Assembly: GCA_023421795.1 (NCBI GenBank)
Contig: JAEZSO010000001.1
Coordinates: 1 to 64,000, forward strand
From: Cyanobacteria bacterium OH_PDB_230
Lineage (GTDB): Bacteria; Cyanobacteriota; Vampirovibrionia; Gastranaerophilales; Gastranaerophilaceae
Reading direction: 5' to 3'
Length of the DNA: 64,000 bases
Shown: positions 1-9,990 of the stretch, in pieces
Numbering within the stretch: position 1 is the first letter of the stretch
How the letters are laid out: each line of letters opens with the position of its first letter
Made by a program: the position numbers and the translations under genes
The notes under the pieces: model-generated
Databases searched by the model: none
Seen by the model: the letters and a program-made list of their open reading frames with translations, nothing else
What the model was told of the DNA's origin: nothing

Positions 1-1333
<1,333 letters not shown>

Positions 1334-1435
1334 CATCAATACATTAGATGATTATTTACAATTTATAATTTTTATGCAGCTCTCAGCGTATGAGCAGAAA
1401 GCTCATTGGATGATTCGTCATCCTAACAAAGCTTT

Positions 1436-1550
1436 TCTGGTGACCAAGCGGCAGGATACCACTCGTTCCCATCCCGAACACGATCGTAAAGACTGCTAGC
1501 GGCAACAATACTTGGAGGGAGACCTCCTGGGAAGATAGCTCGTTGCCAGA
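1436..1550 (+). rRNA. rrf: 5S ribosomal RNA
   Basis: About 115 nt, starting TCTGG and ending CCAGA, which pair as the terminal helix. The internal CCCATCCCGAACACG block is the conserved loop B/C region of bacterial 5S rRNA. It follows the 23S gene after roughly 100 nt with no tRNA between them, so it is the last gene of the rRNA operon. Confidence 0.95.
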
Positions 1551-1560
1551 TTCTAATTTT

Positions 1561-1592
1561 AAAAGGTTCTTAATTATTTAAGGACCTTTTTT
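1561..1592 (+). terminator. Rho-independent terminator of the rRNA operon
   Basis: An inverted repeat AAAAGGTTCTTAA / TTAAGGACCTTTT followed directly by T residues, 11 nt after the 5S rRNA. It ends the rRNA transcript before the next gene at 1667. Confidence 0.85.
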
Positions 1593-1666
1593 AATTGTTT
1601 TATTTTTCATTTTAGTATAAAATTGAATTTATAAATTTTAACTTATAAACTTACATTGGCGGGCTT

Positions 1667-3706
1667 ATGAGATCAAAAATACTAAAAATATTTTTTTCGT
1701 TGTTAGTATTTTCGTTTGTTTTTTTTGGTTTTCTTTTCTTTGATAATTTTAAAAAAATCGAAATGCGCGTAAAAGACTTCAAGCAAAATTTGGCGCTAAA
1801 GGTATGGCAACAAAGAACAAAAAAACCTTCTATAAGAAATAACATTGTCATATTGTCGGTAGATGATTTAACCGCGTTTGACTTGTCTAATCATTATCCT
1901 TCAGGGAGTGTAAAATGGCCTTTAAGCAGACGTGATTGGGCAAAAGTTATAGATTATATTGAGCAAGGAAAACCAAATGTTTTGACGCTGTGTTTTGCTT
2001 TTTATAATTATGAGGATATAACTTTCAGTGCCAATTCTCCTGATGTTGTTTTTGCTGATACCTTGAAACGGTACAATAATATAGTTTTGGGCACTGCCTT
2101 AAATACAGCTCTTTCTTCTAACCAAAACAGTGTGCTTCAGCCTGAGTTGCAGCAAAATAAGCCTATAAAGAAATCGCTTGTAGTTAATGAAAAGCCTGAT
2201 ACCGAGGTTTCTTTTCCAAATTATTTTTCTTTTTTACCGATTCCTAACATGTTTGTAAATAATTCACAAATCGGATATGTCAATTTAACAAAAGATGACG
2301 ATGGTTCTATAAGGCGTTCTACACCTATATCAAAGTTAGTTACAACAAGCGAATCTTATTATGTTCCTTCTTTAGCTTTTGCTACCTTTTTAAAATATAT
2401 AAAATACAATTCTAATTTTGATTTATACAAATATTCCATAAAATTTGACGGTTATTCTATACCTGTTGATTCTTTTGGCTCAAATTATATCAATTGGAAC
2501 GGATTATCAAGGACATACCAGATGATACCTTTCAGCAAAATAGTTGTTGCAGCTGAGTCGAACAGTAAATCTTTTGAGTATGATAAAAAGTTGTATTCCC
2601 AAGACTTTTTCAAAAACAAGATAGTGATAGTTGCGCCTACTCAAACTAACGCGGATACTTTCAGGACGCCTGTTGATAAAGAAATGTCTATAGCAGAAAT
2701 AAATGCAAACATTGTAGAAAATTATATCAACGACGCCAAGATAGATAATTTAGGAAAAAGAAAATTTGTCAGAGAAATTCCTGTTTATGTCTCTGTATTA
2801 TTGGGGCTTTCTTTCTCTTTGCTAATCGTTTCTAACGTTTTATTGTTCAGGCTTTCCTGGTTATCGTTTTTTAATACTGTTTTATTGTTTTTAATTTATT
2901 TAGCGTTAGATGTACTTGCATATGTTCATCCAAAAGTCCGTTTGGGTATTCTTTGTGTTTACCCTTTATATTTCATGTTTTGCAGTACAATATTGTCTTA
3001 TACCTATGTCTTGTACGACGAAAAATCAAGAAAGAAATTTATCAGATCGATTTTTGCAAACAAGGTATCTAATGATGTATTAAAAAAGCTTCTCTCAGAT
3101 TCTATTGAAGTCAACACAGCGCCTGATACCAAGTGTGTTTCTGTTATGTATTGTAATTTTTCCAATTTTTCACAAGTTTATTCAAAATACAGCGAAAAAG
3201 AATCTATAGAAAAGTTAAATACGGTTTTAAATCTTATTACAAATAAAATATATAAATATAACGGCACAATTGATAAAATAATAGGCGAAAAAATCATTGC
3301 CTACTGGGGATATCCTTTAGAGGCGGTTAACCCTTCTTTAAATGCTGTAAAAGCTGCTGTCGAGATCCTAGATGAACTTGATAAATTTAATTTGCACTCA
3401 GAGATGCATCCTCAAGAGCATGTTGATATTAAAATTTCAATAAATACCGGCGAAGTAATTATTGCTGAAACAGGCAATAAAAGGTTAAATGAACTTTCAC
3501 TCGTTGGAGATAATGTCAATCTTGTATTTAAAATGGATGAGATATCTAATCAGTTTAATAAAAAGCTTTTGATTTCGGCAGCTACCCAAAAAGAAGTGAA
3601 TGATTTTGTTAAGTCAGAATATGCTGGGACTATGAAAATAAAAGGCAAAGACATACAGGTTGGGCTTTATGTCCCTAAGTTAGGAAAAAAAGATGATAAA
3701 TCTTGA
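1667..3706 (+). CDS. CHASE2-domain protein with a degenerate class III cyclase domain
   Basis: 679 residues. An N-terminal membrane segment (about 5-26) is followed by a long extracytoplasmic CHASE2 sensor (about 40-345), three membrane helices (about 365-445) and a C-terminal class III adenylate/guanylate cyclase fold (about 485-670). This is the usual layout of cyanobacterial CHASE2 cyclases. The catalytic signature is damaged: the first metal-binding Asp of the FxDIxxFT motif is Asn497 (YCNFSNFS), the second, in the IGD motif, is Glu541 (IGEKIIAYWG), and the Arg of the N-x3-R motif is Lys (VNLVFK). It may therefore bind nucleotide or act as a sensor or scaffold rather than make cAMP. The stop overlaps the start of rqcH by 14 bp, so the two are probably co-transcribed. 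Confidence 0.85.
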   Translation: MRSKILKIFFSLLVFSFVFFGFLFFDNFKKIEMRVKDFKQNLALKVWQQRTKKPSIRNNIVILSVDDLTAFDLSNHYPSGSVKWPLSRRDWAKVIDYIEQGKPNVLTLCFAFYNYEDITFSANSPDVVFADTLKRYNNIVLGTALNTALSSNQNSVLQPELQQNKPIKKSLVVNEKPDTEVSFPNYFSFLPIPNMFVNNSQIGYVNLTKDDDGSIRRSTPISKLVTTSESYYVPSLAFATFLKYIKYNSNFDLYKYSIKFDGYSIPVDSFGSNYINWNGLSRTYQMIPFSKIVVAAESNSKSFEYDKKLYSQDFFKNKIVIVAPTQTNADTFRTPVDKEMSIAEINANIVENYINDAKIDNLGKRKFVREIPVYVSVLLGLSFSLLIVSNVLLFRLSWLSFFNTVLLFLIYLALDVLAYVHPKVRLGILCVYPLYFMFCSTILSYTYVLYDEKSRKKFIRSIFANKVSNDVLKKLLSDSIEVNTAPDTKCVSVMYCNFSNFSQVYSKYSEKESIEKLNTVLNLITNKIYKYNGTIDKIIGEKIIAYWGYPLEAVNPSLNAVKAAVEILDELDKFNLHSEMHPQEHVDIKISINTGEVIIAETGNKRLNELSLVGDNVNLVFKMDEISNQFNKKLLISAATQKEVNDFVKSEYAGTMKIKGKDIQVGLYVPKLGKKDDKS

Positions 3707-5369
3707 TTCTCTTACAATAAAGGCTTTTTTAAAAGAAAATTATGATTTTTTTATAGGCGCAAAAATTCAAAAAATCCAACAACCCAGCAGGCGCGAGTTG
3801 ATTTTTCATTTAAGGAATAATTCTGTATCAAGAAAATTTTATGTAAATATAAATCCTTCTTTTTACCATGTTTGTTTTATGTCCAAAAAAAACGAGGAAA
3901 AAAGAGCGATTAAAATACCTAAGGCCGCTGCTATGTTTTGCATGCTTTTGAGAAAATATATAGATGGTTCAAGGATTGTTGATGTCGAGCAGCCTGATTA
4001 TGAGAGGATAATCGAATTTTATTTTGAAGTATATGACATTCTGAATGAAAGATCTAAGTTGTGTCTTTCGATTGAACTTATGGGAAAGCATAGCAATATT
4101 GTTCTTTATAATTATGATACTAATGTAATTATAGGCTGCGCTCACAATGTAGGTGCGGAAAAAAGCAAAGATAGAGAACTGGCGGGCTTGTTGCCTTACA
4201 TTTACCCACCTAAACAAAAGAAAAAAGACCTCTTGAAAACAAATTTTGAGAAGTTTTATTTGTTAATCGCTGAAGATAAAATTAATATAGACGAAGTCAT
4301 TTCAAATGCGTTTTATTATTTGTCCCGCCCTCTGGTAAGGCAAATTGCGCAAAAATTAAATATCAATGAAAAATCGAATCAAGAAGACTTTTTTGTTTTG
4401 TACAAAGAATTAAAAGCCATTGTTAGCCTTGAAGATGTTTCTCCAAATATTGATAAGGACTTTTCTGAATTCAGCATTTACAAGAATGAAAAAAACATCA
4501 GATGCGATTCCGTAAACTCGATGCTGGATGATTATTTTTGTTTTCAACAAACACAAAAAATTATGCTCAATATCAAAAATAAACTTGGTACGATAATTAA
4601 TCATCAAATAAAAAAGCTTTCTCAGATTAAGGAAAAGCAGGAAAGTCAATTAAAACAGCTGGATAAAGCCAATTTGTATAAGAAAAAAGGCGATATTCTT
4701 ATGGCTAATTTGTATAAACTTGAAACAGGTTTGTTCAAGGTTGAGCTGGAAGATTATGAGACGACGAAAAAGATATTAATTGATCTGGATTCCACAAAAA
4801 GCCCGGTTGATAACGCTAACAGGTATTATAAGCTTTATAAAAAAACAAAATCAGCCTATGAATATTCAAAAAATATGATAGATGAAACCATTTCTCAGCT
4901 CGATTACTACAAAGAGCAGCTGTTTTATGTGGATTTGGCTTCTTCTATAAGTGAATTAGAGGAAATTCAATCAGAACTGCTTAATGACAATAACTCTCTG
5001 AAACCAACAAAAGAGCCTAAAGAACTGCGCTTGGATGAATATAATATTAAAGGCTACAGAATAATAGTCGGCAAAAACAGCAAACAAAACGATTATTTGC
5101 TTTCAAAGTTGTCTTCATCAGAAGATATTTGGTTCCATCCTCTAAATATGGCTGGTTCACATGTCATTTTGAAAAAAAATAACCCAAAAGAATCAGTTCC
5201 GGATGAAATTTTATTTGAGGCAGCTAAATTGACTAAAGAATATTCAAGCGGCAAATTGGCATCTAAAGTCCCGATTATTTACACTTTAAGAAAATATGTA
5301 AAAAAGGCAACCGCAAAAGGCCATGCTTTTGTCACGTATAAAAATGAATCTGAAATTTTGGTTGATTAA
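3693..5369 (+). CDS. rqcH: RqcH / NFACT-family ribosome quality control protein
   Basis: 558 residues with the NFACT layout: an N-terminal domain (about 1-220, including LMGKHSNIVLYN), a helical and coiled-coil middle (about 290-440) and a C-terminal NFACT-R domain (about 455-550, EDIWFHPLNMAGSHVIL). RqcH binds stalled 50S-peptidyl-tRNA complexes and recruits Ala-tRNA to add C-terminal alanine tails; older names are FbpA or fibronectin-binding protein. At the place where the family's Asp-Arg motif is expected this protein reads Glu104-Arg105, a conservative change. The gene overlaps the upstream cyclase-like gene by 14 bp, which suggests translational coupling. Confidence 0.9.
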   Translation: MINLDSLTIKAFLKENYDFFIGAKIQKIQQPSRRELIFHLRNNSVSRKFYVNINPSFYHVCFMSKKNEEKRAIKIPKAAAMFCMLLRKYIDGSRIVDVEQPDYERIIEFYFEVYDILNERSKLCLSIELMGKHSNIVLYNYDTNVIIGCAHNVGAEKSKDRELAGLLPYIYPPKQKKKDLLKTNFEKFYLLIAEDKINIDEVISNAFYYLSRPLVRQIAQKLNINEKSNQEDFFVLYKELKAIVSLEDVSPNIDKDFSEFSIYKNEKNIRCDSVNSMLDDYFCFQQTQKIMLNIKNKLGTIINHQIKKLSQIKEKQESQLKQLDKANLYKKKGDILMANLYKLETGLFKVELEDYETTKKILIDLDSTKSPVDNANRYYKLYKKTKSAYEYSKNMIDETISQLDYYKEQLFYVDLASSISELEEIQSELLNDNNSLKPTKEPKELRLDEYNIKGYRIIVGKNSKQNDYLLSKLSSSEDIWFHPLNMAGSHVILKKNNPKESVPDEILFEAAKLTKEYSSGKLASKVPIIYTLRKYVKKATAKGHAFVTYKNESEILVD

Positions 5370-5395
5370 GCTGAAAAAATTATTAAGGATAAAAT

Positions 5396-6400
5396 ATGAA
5401 ATTTGACTGGTTTAAAAAATATAAAGACAAGGTTAAACATTTTAGACATATAAAACAAGATGGTAGTGGTTTTGTTTATTACACCCGCCCTAATGAAATG
5501 GGTTATATAGCGCGTTCTCCTGAAGAGCTCTATAAAATAATTCATCTTAATAACAGCATTGCAGGTGTTAGTTGCCTAAGCTTTTTTTTATTATATTTAT
5601 TGGTATGTTTATATTTTTATTCGTATTTTAATGATGGAGCACTAAAAAGCTTATTATATTTTGGTGTTTTTGTGTTTTTATGTTCTATAGCTTTATTGTG
5701 TTTTGCATATTGGACTTTGAATAATAAATACGAAAAAGTAGAGCCTGAAATCAAGACAATTAAAGATCCAATCTGGGTTTATAATCTTAAAATTTTTTCT
5801 GTGACACTTTTCTTTTTCTTTATATATTTTTTAACTATTTTTATGCTCGCTCCTCAATCTATTTATTTTTTCTCTGAATTTCAACACAATGATTCAAAAA
5901 CATTAAACCTGATGAATCTGGCGTTAAAAATAAAGCCCCAAAATGAAAAGGTATATATTGATAGAGCTTGGATTTATTACCGTTTAGGAGATTACAACAA
6001 AGCCCTAGATGATTTTAACAAGGCTATTTCCTTAAAGCCGGATAATGCTCGTTTTTACCTTGATAGAGGAGATATTTTCTATGAACTGGGAGATTATAAA
6101 AAAGCTTTGAAAGATTATGATAAAGCGATTTCGATGCAAAAAGACGCTTATTGCTTTATTTCTAAAAGAGGGCTTTTTTATTATAAAACAGGAGAATATG
6201 AGAAAGCCATCAAAGACTTTCACTTCGCTTATAAAAAAGGACATGATGACCTGAACTTGTTTTCCATAGGTCTCGCAAAAGAAGCTCAAAATGATTATTG
6301 CGGGGCTTATCAATTCTATGCCAACATAAAGAATAATAAAGATATGAACGATTTGAACGCTCATAAGCAACATTCAAAGTTTCGCTGTTATAGTAAATAA
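5396..6400 (+). CDS. membrane-anchored TPR-repeat protein
   Basis: 334 residues. Three hydrophobic segments (about 52-76, 82-108 and 130-158) are followed by at least three tetratricopeptide repeats from about 175 to 300, with the consensus W/Y-x-LGDY-x-KAL-x-D-x-xKAI. TPR arrays bind partner proteins; the partner cannot be told from context. The start follows AAGGATAAAAT. The gene lies 26 nt after rqcH on the same strand and may belong to that operon. The specific function is unknown. Confidence 0.8.
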   Translation: MKFDWFKKYKDKVKHFRHIKQDGSGFVYYTRPNEMGYIARSPEELYKIIHLNNSIAGVSCLSFFLLYLLVCLYFYSYFNDGALKSLLYFGVFVFLCSIALLCFAYWTLNNKYEKVEPEIKTIKDPIWVYNLKIFSVTLFFFFIYFLTIFMLAPQSIYFFSEFQHNDSKTLNLMNLALKIKPQNEKVYIDRAWIYYRLGDYNKALDDFNKAISLKPDNARFYLDRGDIFYELGDYKKALKDYDKAISMQKDAYCFISKRGLFYYKTGEYEKAIKDFHFAYKKGHDDLNLFSIGLAKEAQNDYCGAYQFYANIKNNKDMNDLNAHKQHSKFRCYSK

Positions 6401-6638
6401 CCTTTGTGGATTAACTTGTGCTGAAATGAGATTTTTCATTTATGCTTCAGAAAAGGCTCGGTTCTTTAGCCCGCCACAGTGCTCACTTGAGACTCTGCTT
6501 CGCTTCGGAGACAGGCTCACAAGCTTCATTGCATTCAGCTGTTCACTTTGTCAAAAGAAGGCCTTTGAGTACTTGCAGGAAACGGCCTTACAGAGTAAAG
6601 TCCATCACTTTCATCTTTCAGCCTCTGCTCGCAATTGC

Positions 6639-6667
6639 AAAAAAAAAGGGACTTTGGAAAAAGTCCC
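6639..6667 (-). terminator. minus-strand Rho-independent terminator without an obvious gene
   Basis: An 8-bp perfect stem GGGACTTT / AAAGTCCC (6648-6655 and 6660-6667) with a GGAA loop. Nine A residues (6639-6647) precede it on the plus strand, so the U-tract is on the minus strand. No minus-strand protein gene lies upstream of it on that strand; adhE at 7179 points the other way. A small minus-strand transcript ending here is implied. Confidence 0.6.
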
Positions 6668-6711
6668 TAGAATCTTTTCGATTCCTCGTGTGTAGTGTGA
6701 AAGGTTGGTAA

Positions 6712-6804
6712 GTGTGTAGTATGTATGGTTATGTTGTAAAATTAATTTCTTTGTTAGTTTTGTTTGTTATCTCTTATGTATATATAAAGTATATAACAAG
6801 ATAA
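6712..6804 (+). CDS. possible 30-residue single-span membrane peptide
   Basis: A GTG start at 6712 sits 7 nt after AAAGG (6700-6704). The frame encodes about 30 residues with one hydrophobic span (KLISLLVLFVISYVYIKYI) and a basic C-terminus, ending in TAA at 6802-6804. The size and shape resemble small hydrophobic toxins of type I toxin-antitoxin systems or other small membrane proteins, but there is no sequence match I can name. The minus-strand terminator just upstream would fit an antisense RNA covering the 5' leader. AT-rich DNA yields such frames by chance, so this is a weak call. Confidence 0.22.
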   Translation: MCSMYGYVVKLISLLVLFVISYVYIKYITR

Positions 6805-7106
6805 AAATTGCTCTTTTGTTTCCCTGATATTTTTTCTTATTTTTAAACCTCTTTATTTGCAAGGGTTTCAGAGATGAGCGCTAGTTAATAAAACTTAATA
6901 TGGGTCTTTTGCTAGTCAAAAGTTTAATCCGGTAAAGAGCAAAAATACGTAGATTATAGGTGGTTAAAATAACGGGATGTGTTTTAATTTATAAAGTCAT
7001 AAACTATATGCCGTGAAAACAATCACTAATGTAAAAACAAGGCTATTTACCTAAAAAGCCTAAAAGCTTAGAAATAAACAAATCTTAAAAATTGTAAAAA
7101 AGACAC

Positions 7107-7135
7107 TTGCAAAAAAATCATTTTGGATTTATACT
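7107..7135 (+). promoter_or_regulatory. sigma-70-type promoter of adhE
   Basis: A -35 element TTGCAA (7107-7112) and a -10 element TATACT (7130-7135) are separated by 17 nt. The expected transcription start near 7142 falls in the Rex-type operator, an arrangement that would let Rex block initiation. Confidence 0.6.
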
Positions 7136-7140
7136 CTAAT

Positions 7141-7158
7141 TAGTGAAATAAATCACGA
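7141..7158 (+). promoter_or_regulatory. Rex-type operator upstream of adhE
   Basis: TAGTGAAATAAATCACGA matches the 18-bp Rex consensus TTGTGAAnnnnTTCACAA at 11 of 14 defined positions. It lies 20 nt before the adhE ATG and over the predicted transcription start. Rex represses NADH-oxidising fermentation genes when NAD+ is plentiful, and a rex gene is the next gene downstream of adhE. Confidence 0.6.
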
Positions 7159-7178
7159 TAGAAAAAGGAGAAATATTA

Positions 7179-9821
7179 ATGACAGCAAAAAACAAAAAAG
7201 ACATTGAGAAACTTGAAAAAGCTCTTAATCAGTCTTTGGAAGTAAACAGCGCAGAGGCATTAGAACAGCTGATTGCAAGAGTAAAAAAAGCTCAAAGAAT
7301 ATATGCTACATATTCTCAAGAACAAGTAGATAAAATTTTTAGAGCTGCTGCCTTGGCCGCTAACAACGCCAGAATTCCGCTAGCTAAAATGGCCGTTGAA
7401 GAAACAAGAATGGGCGTTGTAGAAGATAAAGTTATTAAAAACCACTTCGCATCAGAATATATTTATAACAAACATAAAGATGCAAAAACTTGTGGTGTCA
7501 TAAGCGAAGATAAAACAAACGGAATAAAAATTGTTGCTGAGCCATTAGGTGTTGTCGCTGGTGTAGTACCTACTACAAACCCGACTTCTACGGCGATTTT
7601 TAAAGCGTTGATCACTTTAAAAACAAGAAACGGCATCATTTTTTCACCTCACCCGAGAGCTAAAAAAGCTACAATAGCAGCGGCAAAAATAGTCCTTGAA
7701 GCTGCTGTAAAAGCTGGAGCTCCTGCCGACATTATAGGTTGGATTGATTCTCCTACTGTAGAACTTTCTAATCAGTTAATGAAACACCCTAGTGTTGACA
7801 CGATTTTAGCTACAGGGGGCCCTGCGATGGTTAAAGCTGCTTATTCAAGCGGAAAACCTGCATTGGGAGTCGGCGCCGGAAATACTCCTGCTATCATTGA
7901 CGAAACAGCTGATGTCAGAATGGCGGTTTCTTCAATTCTTCTTTCAAAAACATTTGATAACGGTGTAATTTGTGCTTCTGAGCAATCAATTATCGTTGTT
8001 AAAGAAGTGTATGAAAAAGTAAAAGCCGAGCTTGAATACAGAGGGGCTTATATATTAAATAAAAAAGAAAAAGAAAAAGTTGCAAAAACTATAATTATAG
8101 ACGGAAGATTAAACGCTAATATAGTAGGCCAACCTGCTTATAAAATAGCAGAAATGGCAGGAATCGAAGTTCCTGAAGCAACCAAAATTCTTGTTGGTGA
8201 AGCAAAAGAAATTTCATTACAAGAAGAATTTGCGCACGAAAAACTATCACCTGTAATTGCTTTGTATGAAGCAAAAGATTTTGAAGATTCTGTCGAAAAA
8301 GCATATCAGTTAGTTGAGCTTGGCGGTGCAGGCCATACATCTATTCTTTATACCGATGAAAGAAGACAAGATCGTATAGATGCATTTGCAAATAAGCTTC
8401 ATACTGGTAGAATCTTAATTAACAGTCCGGCTTCACACGGTGCTATCGGTGATTTATTTAACTTTAGATTAGAGCCATCATTAACCTTAGGTTGCGGTTC
8501 TTGGGGTGGTAACGCCGTCAGCGAAAACGTTGGCGTAAAACACTTACTAAATTACAAGACTGTTGCTGAAAGGAGAGAAAATATGTTGTGGTTCAGAGTC
8601 CCGCCAAAAGTATACTTTAAACGTGGTGCCACAGATTTAGCGCTTCGCGAACTAAAAGGCAAAAAACGTGCATTTATTATTACTGACAGGTATTTATTCA
8701 ATTCCGGCACAGTATACAACGTAACCAACGTTTTAGAAGATATCGGTGTTGACTATCAGATTTTCTTTGACGTTAAGCCTGATCCAACATTAGCTACTGT
8801 TAATGAAGCTTTGACAATGGTAAGAACTTATGAGCCTGACGTAATAATCGCTCTAGGTGGCGGTTCTCCTATAGATGCGGCGAAAATCATTTGGTTAATG
8901 TATGAACAGCCAAATATAGATTTTGAAGATATTGCTATGAGATTCTTAGATATCAGAAAAAGAATCTGTGATCTTCCTGAACTTGGCAAAAAAGCTGAAA
9001 TGGTCGCAATACCGACAACTTCAGGTACAGGTTCAGAAGTAACTCCGTTTGCCGTTATTACCGATGATGAAACGCACATAAAATATCCAATTGCTGATTA
9101 TGCCTTAACGCCTAATATGGCAATTATCGATCCTAACTTTGTAGACTCTATGCCTGCCGGGTTATGCGCGGCTTCTGGTATCGACGCATTAACTCACGCG
9201 GTAGAAGCATATGTTTCTGCGTTAGCGACAAACTTCACTAATTCTCCTGCTTTAGAAGCAACGAAGTTGATATTCAGATATTTACCGCGTTCATATAAAG
9301 AAGGTAAAAACGATCCTATTGCAAGAGAAAAAATGCATTATGCATCTACTTTAGCCGGCATGGCTTTTGCCAACTCATTCTTGGGAATTTGCCACTCTAT
9401 GGCTCACAAGTTAGGTGCCGCATTTAATCTACCTCACGGTATCGCGAACGCATTGTTAATCAACCAGGTTATCAAATACAACGCAACTGACTGTCCAAGA
9501 AAGCAATGCGCTTTCCCACAATACAAGTTCCCTAATGCAAAAGCTAAATACGGTCAGATAGCTGATGAATTGAACTTGGGCGGTAGCAATGATGATGAAA
9601 AAGTTGACTTGTTAATAGCTGCAATTACAAACTTGAAAAAACAGCTTAACATTCCGCTTTCAATCAAAGATGCCGGAGTCAGTGAAAAAGATTTCTTGGC
9701 AAAATTAGATGAAATAGTAGATTTGGCATTCGACGATCAATGTACAGGTGCTAACCCATCATATCCATTGATGTCAGAGATGAAAGAAATCTATTTGAAA
9801 GCTTTTAAAGGCGAAATCTAG
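7179..9821 (+). CDS. adhE: bifunctional acetaldehyde-CoA/alcohol dehydrogenase
   Basis: 880 residues, the normal AdhE length. Residues 1-440 form the CoA-acylating aldehyde dehydrogenase, with the catalytic Cys265 in NGVICASEQS. Residues 460-880 form the iron-dependent alcohol dehydrogenase, with the GGGSPIDAAK nucleotide loop and the metal-binding histidines in GICHSMAHKLGAAFNLPHG. It reduces acetyl-CoA to ethanol through acetaldehyde and regenerates two NAD+, and in the family assembles into spirosomes. The start follows AGAAAAAGGAGAAATATTA. A promoter, a Rex-type operator and a strong terminator frame it as a single-gene unit controlled by redox state. Confidence 0.97.
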   Translation: MTAKNKKDIEKLEKALNQSLEVNSAEALEQLIARVKKAQRIYATYSQEQVDKIFRAAALAANNARIPLAKMAVEETRMGVVEDKVIKNHFASEYIYNKHKDAKTCGVISEDKTNGIKIVAEPLGVVAGVVPTTNPTSTAIFKALITLKTRNGIIFSPHPRAKKATIAAAKIVLEAAVKAGAPADIIGWIDSPTVELSNQLMKHPSVDTILATGGPAMVKAAYSSGKPALGVGAGNTPAIIDETADVRMAVSSILLSKTFDNGVICASEQSIIVVKEVYEKVKAELEYRGAYILNKKEKEKVAKTIIIDGRLNANIVGQPAYKIAEMAGIEVPEATKILVGEAKEISLQEEFAHEKLSPVIALYEAKDFEDSVEKAYQLVELGGAGHTSILYTDERRQDRIDAFANKLHTGRILINSPASHGAIGDLFNFRLEPSLTLGCGSWGGNAVSENVGVKHLLNYKTVAERRENMLWFRVPPKVYFKRGATDLALRELKGKKRAFIITDRYLFNSGTVYNVTNVLEDIGVDYQIFFDVKPDPTLATVNEALTMVRTYEPDVIIALGGGSPIDAAKIIWLMYEQPNIDFEDIAMRFLDIRKRICDLPELGKKAEMVAIPTTSGTGSEVTPFAVITDDETHIKYPIADYALTPNMAIIDPNFVDSMPAGLCAASGIDALTHAVEAYVSALATNFTNSPALEATKLIFRYLPRSYKEGKNDPIAREKMHYASTLAGMAFANSFLGICHSMAHKLGAAFNLPHGIANALLINQVIKYNATDCPRKQCAFPQYKFPNAKAKYGQIADELNLGGSNDDEKVDLLIAAITNLKKQLNIPLSIKDAGVSEKDFLAKLDEIVDLAFDDQCTGANPSYPLMSEMKEIYLKAFKGEI

Positions 9822-9836
9822 GCACTAAGTGTCAGT

Positions 9837-9867
9837 GGGGCTATTTTATAGCCCCATTTATTTTTTT
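9837..9867 (+). terminator. terminator of adhE
   Basis: GGGGCTAT / ATAGCCCC (9837-9855) forms an 8-bp stem, followed by ATTTATTTTTTT. It lies 16 nt after the adhE stop. Confidence 0.85.
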
Positions 9868-9937
9868 AAGCAATTTATCTTTTTAAAATCGTGTGTGAGG
9901 TTGGTGTCAGCAATTCTAAGCATTGAACTTAATAAAA

Positions 9938-9955
9938 TAGTGAATAATTTCACAT
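9938..9955 (+). promoter_or_regulatory. Rex-type operator upstream of rex
   Basis: TAGTGAATAATTTCACAT matches TTGTGAAnnnnTTCACAA at 12 of 14 defined positions. A possible promoter TTGAAC (9923-9928) and TAATTT (9945-9950), with 16-nt spacing, overlaps it. The site suggests that rex represses itself. Confidence 0.6.
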
Positions 9956-9990
9956 TTTGTTGTAAACTGTAACTAATTAGTGAGAGAATT

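Larger units (their letters stand above)
6401..7178. other. non-coding region before adhE
   Basis: 778 bases without a convincing long gene. The segment 6440-6640 is clearly richer in G+C than its surroundings and contains a hairpin (TGAG 6488-6491 / CTCA 6516-6519 with an inner CTC/GAG). A minus-strand terminator lies at 6639-6667 and a possible small membrane peptide at 6712-6804. The rest (6805-7100) is AT-rich with a small hairpin CTTTTG-CTAGT-CAAAAG near 6915; I see nothing else in it before the adhE promoter. Confidence 0.6.

Noticed and set aside
6426..6711. Two overlapping 89-codon frames in the GC-rich island
   Set aside because: Different frames of the same DNA, no ribosome-binding site, composition unlike a protein, and they cross a terminator hairpin.
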